This document shows, one piece after another, positions 6,603 through 13,683 of a stretch of 17,976 nt of DNA. Under the pieces are notes generated by a model. The model saw only the letters and a list, made by a program, of their open reading frames with translations. It did no database searches and was not told the origin of the DNA. The stretch spans positions 1 to 17,976 of the forward strand of contig JAHILZ010000078.1 of NCBI GenBank assembly GCA_018896765.1, in the 5' to 3' direction. Position 1 is the first letter of the stretch. Every line of letters begins with the position of its first letter. The stretch is from Patescibacteria group bacterium. Lineage in GTDB: Bacteria; Patescibacteriota; Minisyncoccia; JAHIHE01. The translations under genes were made by a program, and so were the position numbers.

Positions 6603-7541
6603 ATGAAAAAAGAACAATTATCAGCATCAATGCCAAAACTAATTATGACAGTCAGCTTGATTGTTTGCATCGGCGCGCTGCTGGGAGCGGTAGGATATGC
6701 GGTAAAAAATAAATCTGTTAAAATTCAACAGCCGCAAATTTCGCCTGCGATGGAACCTGTCGCATCTATTGAGGATGAAATGAAAAATTGGCAAATTTAT
6801 TCAAAGCCAGAATTAGATTTTACTTTTAAATATCCGCAAGGTTGGAATGTTATTCAGGATTATTTTTACGAAACCGCGGCGGGCATTAAGGCAAGTAACC
6901 CAACAATTATTCTGCAAAAAATCGGCGACAATAATATAAATGACGAAATTAGAATAAATAGCCGCCAGTTTGATTGCGAACATGGAAAATGCGCTGAAGT
7001 TATTGACTATATGACAGTCGGCACTTTTAGCAAAAATTTAGAGGTGTTAGATGTTTTTGGCAAAATTATAAAAAGTTTTGAAAAGAAAGATGAAACAGCC
7101 GATTGGCAGACTTGTAAAAACAAAAAATATAGTTACGAAATTAAGTATCCGCTAGATTGGAAAGTTTGGCAGCCGGGCGCGCCTGAGGCGCGATTAGCTA
7201 ATTGTAATGAAAATTTATCACTAGTTGCTTTTTCTCCAAATATTTACGCTTATCCGGATCAACAACAAATAAATATTGATGTTTATGATCAAGATAGATT
7301 AGAAGGAACAGTGTGGGAAGGAATTACTTCGCTGGATGATTATTTGAAAATAACTTCGGTTAAAATCAAAAAGGAAACTGTTATTGACGGGGAAAGACTA
7401 GTATGGCGTGAGACGGCTGACAATCAGCTGATAGCTTTCCACAATGGATCAATTTATTATTTTAGTGTCTATAATATTGATAATTCTTTACTGGATCAAA
7501 TCCTTTCCACTTTCAAATTCACAACTCCGGAAGCGATGTAA
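6603..7541 (+). CDS. Membrane-anchored protein with two PsbP-like domains (copy 3)
   Basis: 312 residues. A transmembrane helix spans about 12-33, followed by the family linker 'VKNKSVKIQQPQISPAMEP'. Two PsbP-like units follow: the first opens 'KNWQIYSKPELDFTFKYPQGW' near 62, the second 'ADWQTCKNKKYSYEIKYPLDW' near 167. The protein ends 'DQILSTFKFTTPEAM', the same tail as copies 1 and 2. It is the most divergent of the three, and its first unit has lost the TY-x-N part of the signature. ATG 6603 gives nine extra residues (MKKEQLSAS) before an in-frame ATG at 6630; either could be used. No Shine-Dalgarno sequence is seen. It lies between an ATPase and leader copy 3. Function unknown; predicted to be displayed outside the membrane. 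Confidence 0.75.
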   Translation: MKKEQLSASMPKLIMTVSLIVCIGALLGAVGYAVKNKSVKIQQPQISPAMEPVASIEDEMKNWQIYSKPELDFTFKYPQGWNVIQDYFYETAAGIKASNPTIILQKIGDNNINDEIRINSRQFDCEHGKCAEVIDYMTVGTFSKNLEVLDVFGKIIKSFEKKDETADWQTCKNKKYSYEIKYPLDWKVWQPGAPEARLANCNENLSLVAFSPNIYAYPDQQQINIDVYDQDRLEGTVWEGITSLDDYLKITSVKIKKETVIDGERLVWRETADNQLIAFHNGSIYYFSVYNIDNSLLDQILSTFKFTTPEAM

Positions 7542-7590
7542 ATAATGTTATTGTAAAAATAACCGAACAGTATCAACCTTAACTAACAAT

Positions 7591-7637
7591 TAATTAATTT
7601 AACCCCGAGGAATCGGGAAAAAAAGGAGAAAAAAACT
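7591..7637 (+). repeat. Leader repeat copy 3, serving the DUF5752-like gene
   Basis: The copy that still leads into a complete gene: 'taattaattt', hairpin CCCGA (7604-7608) / TCGGG (7613-7617) with loop GGAA, then AAAGGAG (AGGAG 7624-7628) nine bases before ATG 7638. The loop differs from copies 1 and 2 (GCAA), but both fit the GNRA tetraloop pattern. This is one of the few clear Shine-Dalgarno sequences in the window. The hairpin sits just upstream of it, so it may act on translation or message stability. Confidence 0.7.
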
Positions 7638-7916
7638 ATGAAAAAGAAAGAACTAATCAACGCCGATGATGCCAATTTATTTTGGGTGAACGGCAATGGG
7701 GCGCTTAGGAATATTAATGAGCTGGCCGAAAGTCTCAAAACGATGAGCGAGGAAACATTCGCGCATCATGTGAATGCCGAGAAAAATGATTTCGTAAATT
7801 GGGTTCGGGAAATTCTTTTGGATAAAAAATTGGCGGCTGATCTGAAGCGCTCGAAAACCCGGTCCGCGGCTTTGAAAAAAGCGGAAGCGAGATTAAAAGC
7901 GCAGTACATTATTTAA
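7638..7916 (+). CDS. Small DUF5752-like protein
   Basis: 92 residues, soluble, with no membrane segment. The pattern 'FWVNGNGALRNINELAESLKTMSEETFAHHVNAEKNDFVNWV...' resembles the DUF5752 family as I remember it: a small domain with an aromatic strand, an H-H/NDF-x-WV core and an 'LA-x-x-L' helix. No catalytic role is established. It ends in a basic, alanine-rich helix. It has the strongest ribosome site in the window and lies 267 bp upstream of the GT3 glycogen synthase in the same direction. A link to polysaccharide metabolism is suggested only by position. Its first codons and leader are duplicated at 2691-2791. Confidence 0.65.
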   Translation: MKKKELINADDANLFWVNGNGALRNINELAESLKTMSEETFAHHVNAEKNDFVNWVREILLDKKLAADLKRSKTRSAALKKAEARLKAQYII

Positions 7917-7978
7917 TTTTTTTAAAATGGTACTGATAGCGCTGAAAATCATTTTTTTGTGAGGCAATTTGATGTTTT

Positions 7979-8095
7979 CAAATGACAAATTACAAATGCT
8001 AAATGTCAAATCAATGTCAAATTGTCGAATGCCAAAATGTTTAGTTTTGTCATTTGGATTTTGAAATTGATTTGTCATTGGAAATTTGTCATTTG
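7979..8095. repeat. Long imperfect inverted repeat (AAATGACAAATT type)
   Basis: The 267-bp gap before the glycogen synthase gene is mostly one imperfect inverted repeat built from 'aaatgacaaatt/aatgtcaaat' strings. The outer arms, 7979-7998 and 8076-8095, match at 18 of 20 positions when one is reverse-complemented, and further pairing is possible towards the centre. It would fold as a long hairpin in DNA or RNA. Such elements look like dispersed intergenic repeats. It could also act as a transcription boundary between the accessory block and the glycogen genes. Confidence 0.6.
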
Positions 8096-8114
8096 ACATT
8101 AAAATAAGATTTTT

Positions 8115-8141
8115 TTGTCTGTCTGCGCTAAAATTTATAAT
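8115..8141 (+). promoter_or_regulatory. Possible promoter of the glycogen synthase gene
   Basis: A perfect TATAAT at 8136-8141, with a weak -35 (TTGTCT, 8115-8120) at 15 bp. An alternative -10, TAAAAT (8129-8134), overlaps it. The leader would be about 36 nt with no Shine-Dalgarno sequence before ATG 8184. The -35 match is poor, so confidence is low. Confidence 0.35.
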
Positions 8142-8183
8142 GGAAATAATATTTAACCGCAATTTAATTTAATTTAAAACATT

Positions 8184-9983
8184 ATGGAGGAAGATTCTTT
8201 GTTTGAGGTATCGTGGGAAGTTTGCAATAAGGTCGGAGGAATAAACACAGTTCTCGTGTCCAAGGCTTTAGAAATTAAAAGTTTTTATAAAAAAAATTAT
8301 CTTCTCATCGGCCCTTATTTTGTCGATAATGCCGCGGGGCAATTTCAGGAAGAGCTTCCCGAAGCTGAACTGAAGACGGTTTTTAGCTATCTTGAGAAGC
8401 GCGGAATTAAATGCCATAAGGGAAAATGGCTCATACAAGGCGAGCCTGATGTTATTCTTATTGATTTTATAAATTTTTGGCCTGAAGCAAACACGATTAA
8501 GCGCGAGTTATGGGATAATTTTAAGATTGATTCTTTGAATGCCGGTTATGATTTTGACGAGCCGGCGCTGTGGAGCTGGGCCGCCGGGATGCTGATCGAG
8601 CAATTGGCCGCTTTGCGTAAAGAAAAAAGAACCATAGCTCATTTCCATGAATGGCTCAGCGGGGCGGGATTATTATATCTTGCCGCGAAACACAGCGGCG
8701 TGAAAACGGTATTTACCACTCACGCGACAGTGCTAGGACGCACTCTGGCGAACAGCAATGTTGACATTTATTCCCTGCTTGATAAAATAGATGTAAATAA
8801 AGAAATTTATAAATATAATATCGCTGGAAAGCATTTATTAGAAAAAGCTTCGGCGAATCACGCGGCTGTTTTTACCACCGTAAGCGAAATAACAAATCTT
8901 GAAGCTAAATATTTATTGGGGAAAAAGGCGGATGTTATTTTATCTAACGGCTTGGATATTGAAAAATTTTCTACATTCGAAGAAGCAACTTTAAAACATA
9001 GGGTTCAAAGGAATAGAATAAGGGAGTTTTTGCAATATTTCTTTTTTCCATATTATACTTTTGACTTGGAAGAAACTTTGATATATTTTGCCGCATCCAG
9101 GTATGAATTTAAAAACAAAGGCATCGATATAACGATTAAAGCGCTTGGCGAGTTGAACGAAAAACTTAAGAAAGAGCATTCGAAAAAGACCATTGTCGTA
9201 TTTTTTTGGGTTCCGTCGGCAATCAGGGGAATAAAAATGGAGCTTTTGGAGCACAGGATCAAATACGAAGATATCAAGGATTCGTTTAAAGAAATAGCTC
9301 AAGACGCGAAAGAAAAACTTCTTTTATCTTTGGTGTCTCAAAAGGAAATAAACCGGCAATCTTTGTTCAGCAAAGAATTCTTGGATGAAATTAAGAGGAA
9401 AATTTTAATATTTAACCGCAAAGGCGAAGCGATGCGCTGCACTCATGATCTGGTTGATCCAAACGATATTATTTTAAAGAAATTCAAGGAAGCCAATTTA
9501 AATAATAACGCAAAAGATAAAGTTAAGGTTATATTTTATCCTACATATTTAAATGGGTCAGACGGACTTTTAAATTTGAATTACTACGAAAGCATTACCG
9601 GCTCGCATCTGGGAATATTTCCATCGTATTATGAACCGTGGGGCTATACGCCGATGGAGACTGCGGCTTTGGGCGTTGCTTCTATTACAACCGATCTTTC
9701 CGGTTGCGGCAGATTTATAAGCCAATATGTTAAGGGAAAGAAATACCCGGGCATATTCTTGCTAAAATTTTTATCCGCTTCCGTCGGGTCTGCCGTAGGC
9801 GGACAGCGCGGCGAGAGCGAGGTGGCAAGCGACCTTGCCGATATTATGCATAAATTTTCCAAGCTTTCCACTCACGAAAGAATTCAGAACAAGATCGCCG
9901 CTCGCGATATTGCCGCCAAGGCCGATTGGGATGTATTGATTAAAAATTATTTAGACGCTTATAATTTAGCGTTGTCGAAATAA
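8184..9983 (+). CDS. Glycogen synthase, GT3 (eukaryote-type) family
   Basis: 599 residues. It transfers glucose from a nucleotide sugar to the growing alpha-1,4-glucan. Family marks in order: 'FEVSWEVCNKVGGINTV' at the N-terminus (nucleotide-sugar/glucan loop), 'AHFHEWLSGAG', 'FTTHATVLGRTLA', 'VFTTVSEITNLEA', 'LSNGLDIEKF', 'YFAASRYEFKNKGIDI', and the catalytic stretch 'GIFPSYYEPWGYTPMETA' with the two GT3 glutamates E484 and E492 (E-x7-E). It is shorter than fungal or animal enzymes (about 700), mainly through absent regulatory tails. Near residues 533-549 there is an insert (SASVGSAVGGQRGESEV) where the family normally has a short acidic link; its DNA carries a palindrome. The glycogen debranching gene follows 153 bp downstream. 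The GT5 bacterial enzyme GlgA is not what this is. Confidence 0.9.
   Translation: MEEDSLFEVSWEVCNKVGGINTVLVSKALEIKSFYKKNYLLIGPYFVDNAAGQFQEELPEAELKTVFSYLEKRGIKCHKGKWLIQGEPDVILIDFINFWPEANTIKRELWDNFKIDSLNAGYDFDEPALWSWAAGMLIEQLAALRKEKRTIAHFHEWLSGAGLLYLAAKHSGVKTVFTTHATVLGRTLANSNVDIYSLLDKIDVNKEIYKYNIAGKHLLEKASANHAAVFTTVSEITNLEAKYLLGKKADVILSNGLDIEKFSTFEEATLKHRVQRNRIREFLQYFFFPYYTFDLEETLIYFAASRYEFKNKGIDITIKALGELNEKLKKEHSKKTIVVFFWVPSAIRGIKMELLEHRIKYEDIKDSFKEIAQDAKEKLLLSLVSQKEINRQSLFSKEFLDEIKRKILIFNRKGEAMRCTHDLVDPNDIILKKFKEANLNNNAKDKVKVIFYPTYLNGSDGLLNLNYYESITGSHLGIFPSYYEPWGYTPMETAALGVASITTDLSGCGRFISQYVKGKKYPGIFLLKFLSASVGSAVGGQRGESEVASDLADIMHKFSKLSTHERIQNKIAARDIAAKADWDVLIKNYLDAYNLALSK
9788..9804. repeat. 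Palindromic mini-repeat inside the glycogen synthase gene
   Basis: GTCTGCC-GTA-GGCGGAC: 7-bp arms with one T/G mismatch and a 3-base loop, in a GC-rich patch (about 9781-9835) within an otherwise AT-richer gene. It is read in frame as part of the glycine/serine-rich insert of the protein. It resembles short palindromic repeats found scattered between genes in CPR-type genomes, here caught within a coding region. Confidence 0.5.
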
Positions 9984-10016
9984 TAATTTTGAAATGCGAA
10001 ATTCCACAGGACAGCG

Positions 10017-10106
10017 TTAATCCGCGTGTATATCCGTGTTTGTTCCGCTTTTATTGCAGTAGAAGCGGATATGCGCTGATTAATACGCGGATATACGCGG
10101 ATTAAT
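10017..10106. repeat. Nested inverted-repeat element between the two glycogen genes
   Basis: The outer arms TTAATCCGCG (10017-10026 region) and CGCGGATTAA (10096-10105 region) continue inward as 'tatatccg...' against '...cggatata'. An inner stem pairs TCCGCTTTTA with TAGAAGCGGA around the loop 'ttgcag'. The whole forms one long imperfect hairpin of about 90 bp that fills most of the gap. The CGCGGAT units are more GC-rich than the surrounding intergenic DNA. It may be a dispersed repeat. It has no T-run, so it is not a standard terminator. Confidence 0.6.
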
Positions 10107-10136
10107 TTTAATAATTCGAAAGTAATTAAAAATAAA

Positions 10137-12182
10137 ATGAAAATAATCCATTCAATCAACAATCATCAAATCGAGCGGGATATTGACGATAAAGAAAATG
10201 TCGGGTTTTTGCTGGCCAACGGCTTGGGCGGATATGGAGCTTTCGCAAAAACAAACGATAGCCGTTATAACGGATGGTTTGCCGCGCTGGGGCAGAAGTT
10301 ATATAAGATTATAGACGAAATTAAGCTTCAAGACGAAGCAAAGATCGTAAAGATCAAGAATGATTTTTACAAGGCGGAAAGATTTTTTGATAGCGGCTTA
10401 TCCGAGAGCGTATTTATTCCGCATCGGCGCAACTCGCTAGTATATGAATTGAGCAAAGAAAGTTCCGTTGAGATTGTTTTAGATATGCGCGAGCCTTATG
10501 ACGGGAGAAATTTCGGCAGGAATTATGAAATTTTGGAAGAGGACGGATTAACGATCGTCAAATATCTTAAAAATAAAAACTGGGAGGAAGACAAGGGCGA
10601 AGGCAAGGAATATGAAATTTATTTGGCTATTGACGCGGGCGGCGGCAAAGTTGAAAAAATCGGACGGTGGACCGCCAAGCATTATAGTTATGATGAAAAA
10701 CGCGCATCGCAGCCATTTGACAAGTATGTCTATAAAGCGCTGAAAATTAACGCCAAGAAAATTGTTTTTTCGGCGGCGCTTGATAAAAAAACGGCAAAAT
10801 CCGAATCAAAGTTTGTTTTTAAAAATGCGAATGAGCTCGAGAATAAGGATAAAAAACGCTTGGATAAATTCGCGAAACATTCAAAGGTTGACGATGAAAA
10901 GACAATAGTTTCTTGCGCGGCGGCAAAAAATTCTTTGGCGAGCCTTATGGCGCGAGATGGAAAAAAATTCGGAATTTGCGCCGGTTTCCCCTGGTTTTTT
11001 CAGTTCTGGACATCCGATGAATCAATCTGCCTGAAAAGCGCGTCGCAAATCGATAGGGCGTTGGCTGAAAAAATTCTTTTGCGCGACATCGGCTTTATCA
11101 GCGATGATGGCAAGATGTACGATGTTTTGGACGCGAAAACACCGGATGAATATTCTTTAAATATGGACGCGGCAGGATGGCTTTTTAAGCGAGCGGCGGA
11201 ATTGCTGAAAAAAGGAGCATTGAATAAGAAAAAAGTCAAAAACAAAATTACCGTTGTTATAGAAAATTTGAGAAAAAAATATGTAAAAGACGGTTTTGCG
11301 CATTCCGAAGCCGGTGAAACATGGATGGATACGTTTTACGCCGGAGATTTGCGGGATGGCGCAAGGATCGAGATTCAAGCGCTGATGCTTTCTATGTATA
11401 AAGAAGCATATGAGCTTACAAGCGACGAAAAATACAAAATATGGGAAGCGGAGCTTCGCGGCAATGCGCGCAAAAAATTTTGGAATGGAAAAATATTAGC
11501 CGATGGTTTGAATGATTGGACTATTAGGCCGAATATTTTTATCGCTTATTATATTTATCCCGATTTATTGAACAACGCGGAATGGACATCGTGTTTTAAA
11601 GAAGCATTGAGCCATCTCTGGCTTAACTGGGGCGGAGTTGCCACGATTGATAAAACATCGCCTCTTTTTTATGGCGAACACACGGGCGAAACGTCGGAAT
11701 CTTATCATCGGGGGGATTCATGGTATTGGATAAATAATCTGGCGGCTCTGGCGATGCACCGAGTTGATGAGCATATTTTTAAAGATTATATCAGTAAAAT
11801 ATTGCAAGCGAGCTCCGAGGAATTGCTTTGGCGCGGATATTTGGGGCATATGTCGGAGCTGAGTTCGGCGCGCGAGCAAAGATCCGAGGGCGCTTGGGCT
11901 CAAGGGTGGAGCGCGGCAATGTATATGGAGGCGATGGAAGAAATTATGAAACCTCAAAGATCATCTAAAGCCAGTTTTGAAAAATTTTATGAAATTAAAG
12001 TTTTAAAACCATCGGTTTTAACGGCAAAAAAACCCAGCGAAGCGCCTTGCGGAATTAATGCGAAGTATGAGTCAAGCCACCATAGGAATTTATTAAGGGT
12101 GTATGAAATAATACTAGTTATCGTACTCTTGTTTTCTATTAGCGTATCGCTTGGCGCGGCTGCTTTTGCGGCCATGCTGTAA
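10137..12182 (+). CDS. Glycogen debranching enzyme (amylo-alpha-1,6-glucosidase) with C-terminal hydrophobic tail
   Basis: 681 residues. It hydrolyses alpha-1,6 branch stubs of glycogen. The N-terminal beta domain (about 1-240) opens with 'FLLANGLGGYGAF' and 'SRYNGWFAALG', the debranching-enzyme N-terminal signature. The (alpha/alpha)6 catalytic domain starts with 'GFPWFFQFWTSDESI' and contains 'GETWMDT' (D398, expected general acid), 'ARIEIQALML', 'ESYHRGDSWYW' and 'GHMSELSSAREQRSEGAWAQGWSAA' (E574, expected base). The glucanotransferase domain of eukaryotic enzymes is absent, as in bacterial and archaeal forms. After about residue 635 an extension runs into a strongly hydrophobic helix (about 655-681) that ends the protein, suggesting tail-anchoring in the membrane, which is unusual for this enzyme. 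It acts with the upstream GT3 synthase. There is no Shine-Dalgarno sequence. A terminator follows the stop. Confidence 0.88.
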   Translation: MKIIHSINNHQIERDIDDKENVGFLLANGLGGYGAFAKTNDSRYNGWFAALGQKLYKIIDEIKLQDEAKIVKIKNDFYKAERFFDSGLSESVFIPHRRNSLVYELSKESSVEIVLDMREPYDGRNFGRNYEILEEDGLTIVKYLKNKNWEEDKGEGKEYEIYLAIDAGGGKVEKIGRWTAKHYSYDEKRASQPFDKYVYKALKINAKKIVFSAALDKKTAKSESKFVFKNANELENKDKKRLDKFAKHSKVDDEKTIVSCAAAKNSLASLMARDGKKFGICAGFPWFFQFWTSDESICLKSASQIDRALAEKILLRDIGFISDDGKMYDVLDAKTPDEYSLNMDAAGWLFKRAAELLKKGALNKKKVKNKITVVIENLRKKYVKDGFAHSEAGETWMDTFYAGDLRDGARIEIQALMLSMYKEAYELTSDEKYKIWEAELRGNARKKFWNGKILADGLNDWTIRPNIFIAYYIYPDLLNNAEWTSCFKEALSHLWLNWGGVATIDKTSPLFYGEHTGETSESYHRGDSWYWINNLAALAMHRVDEHIFKDYISKILQASSEELLWRGYLGHMSELSSAREQRSEGAWAQGWSAAMYMEAMEEIMKPQRSSKASFEKFYEIKVLKPSVLTAKKPSEAPCGINAKYESSHHRNLLRVYEIILVIVLLFSISVSLGAAAFAAML

Positions 12183-12205
12183 AAATCATCATTAGTTTTA
12201 AAAAC

Positions 12206-12233
12206 AAAAAGCCCTTCGCAGGAAGGGCTTTTT
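12206..12233. terminator. Bidirectional intrinsic terminator between convergent genes
   Basis: Stem GCCCTTC (12211-12217) / GAAGGGC (12222-12228), loop GCAG, with an A-run before it (12206-12210) and a T-run after it (12229-12233). It can therefore end transcription in both directions. It lies 23 bp after the debranching gene (plus strand). The helicase gene (minus strand) ends about 130 bp to its right and reads towards it. Confidence 0.85.
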
Positions 12234-12251
12234 AAAAATATCGAGTTTACC

Positions 12252-12360
12252 CCGTTAGAAGTTAAAATTTACACTGTGTGTTTATCAAGATTTTCAAGCA
12301 AAGCGGCTTACGCCTCAAGATTATTTTTAATTAATAATATTAATTAAAAACTTCTAACGG
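12252..12360. repeat. 109-bp inverted-repeat element flanked by a 7-bp direct repeat (MITE-like)
   Basis: The ends are a perfect 12-bp inverted repeat, CCGTTAGAAGTT (12252-12263) and AACTTCTAACGG (12349-12360). GTTTACC stands directly to the left (12245-12251) and again one base to the right (12362-12368), as a target-site duplication would. Inside is an AT-rich palindrome (12-bp arms, 12324-12350) and no reading frame. The right GTTTACC contains the stop codon of the minus-strand helicase gene. An alternative reading is a large 3' UTR stem-loop of the helicase message. Confidence 0.5.
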
Positions 12361-12363
12361 TGT

Positions 12364-13683
12364 TTACCATTTTTTAGTTTTGAATTTGAATTTGGATTTT
12401 TTGCGGCGGTCGGAAAAATTGTCAAAAGATTTTGCCGGTTCTTGAGATTTGCCCCAGGGTTTTGTATTCTGTCTTTCTCTTGAGGCAAAAGGATGAGTTT
12501 GAATTCGGCGGCTAACCCCCGCTTGTCTGAAACCTTCCTGAAATCCGCCTGGCTGAACTTGCGGCCGCGGTAAATTCGGAAGCGGTGAAATCGGCAATTG
12601 TTTTTTGATAAGCCGCTCGATAGTTTTAATATCAAATCTTTGATTTGGCGTGGCAAAAGAAATCGCGTGGCCTGAATGTCCGGCGCGGCCGGTGCGGCCG
12701 ATGCGGTGCACATAGTCCTCGGGATTTTCAGGTAAGTCAAAATTTACCACAAGTTCGATATTAGTGACATCTATGCCGCGAGCGGCAATGTCGGTAGCGA
12801 CCAAAACTCGGTAAACGCCTGTTTTAAAACCGGCAAGCGCTTTCAATCTCTGGCTTAAGCTGCGATTGGAATGAATTTCAACCGCGGTGTGTCCCATTCC
12901 GCGGATCGTGTAAGCGATTTTTTTCGCGCCATGCTTTGTTCGGGAAAAGACAAGAGTGCTTCCTTTGCGTTCTTTTAAGACGGTTTCCAGCAAAGATAAT
13001 TTTGATTCTTTCTGGACAAAGAAAATTTCATGCGTTACGTTTGCCGCCGCTGTGCCTTGCGGGGCCACTTCGACTCTTATCGGAAGCTTCATATAGGAAT
13101 TGGCAAGAGCGACGATTTTTGGCGGCATGGTCGCGGAGAAAAGCATAGTTTGCCGATCGCGCGGCACAGTTTGCAGAATTCTGTTTATTTGCGGCGCGAA
13201 GCCAATGTCTAGCATATGGTCCGCTTCGTCGAGCACTAAAATTGCCACATTGTTCAGGATTGCCGTTCTATGTTCAATATGATCAATAAGCCGGCCGGGT
13301 GTCGCGATAATAATATGGGGATCCCTGCTCAAAGCTCTATTTTGGTGGAACATTTTTTCTCCGCCGATCAATACCGCGGTTCTCAAGCTTAAAGGCCTGC
13401 CGATTTTATTAATTTCTTCATTTACTTGCAAAGCCAGTTCTCTGGTTGGAAGCAAGATAAGCCCTTTGCCTTTTAAAGCCGCCAGCCGCTGAATCATAGG
13501 AATGCCAAAAGCAAGAGTTTTGCCGGTTCCGGTTTGAGCAATGCCCACGATATCTTTTCCCGTAAGCGCGGGAGGAATAGATTGAAATTGGATGGGTGTT
13601 GGCACTCTGAATTTTAGAAAATCCAAAATTTCCAAGATTTTTGGCGCTATGCCAAGACCGTCGAATGTTGTCGGTGTCGTCAT
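12364..13683 (-). CDS. DEAD-box RNA helicase, RhlE type
   Basis: 439 residues, all helicase motifs present: Q motif (PTPIQ, 28-32), I AQTGTGKT (49-56), Ia PTRELA (79-84), Ib TPGR (128-131), II DEAD (152-155), III SAT (183-185), then V ARGID and VI HRIGRTGRAG in the second RecA domain. After about residue 355 comes a proline/glutamine-rich, then strongly basic tail ending in a run of K, F and R, a typical RNA-binding extension. Such helicases unwind short RNA duplexes in ribosome assembly and RNA decay, and often work at low temperature. The assignment to the RhlE branch rests on overall motif spelling and the basic tail. The gene is convergent with the glycogen genes. Its own promoter lies about 190 bp upstream, with a structured leader. 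ATG at 13683; no Shine-Dalgarno sequence seen. Confidence 0.93.
   Translation of the reverse strand: MTTPTTFDGLGIAPKILEILDFLKFRVPTPIQFQSIPPALTGKDIVGIAQTGTGKTLAFGIPMIQRLAALKGKGLILLPTRELALQVNEEINKIGRPLSLRTAVLIGGEKMFHQNRALSRDPHIIIATPGRLIDHIEHRTAILNNVAILVLDEADHMLDIGFAPQINRILQTVPRDRQTMLFSATMPPKIVALANSYMKLPIRVEVAPQGTAAANVTHEIFFVQKESKLSLLETVLKERKGSTLVFSRTKHGAKKIAYTIRGMGHTAVEIHSNRSLSQRLKALAGFKTGVYRVLVATDIAARGIDVTNIELVVNFDLPENPEDYVHRIGRTGRAGHSGHAISFATPNQRFDIKTIERLIKKQLPISPLPNLPRPQVQPGGFQEGFRQAGVSRRIQTHPFASRERQNTKPWGKSQEPAKSFDNFSDRRKKSKFKFKTKKW

Noticed and set aside
12936..13282. Plus-strand frames inside the helicase gene
   Set aside because: Shadows of the strongly conserved minus-strand helicase; no independent coding signal.
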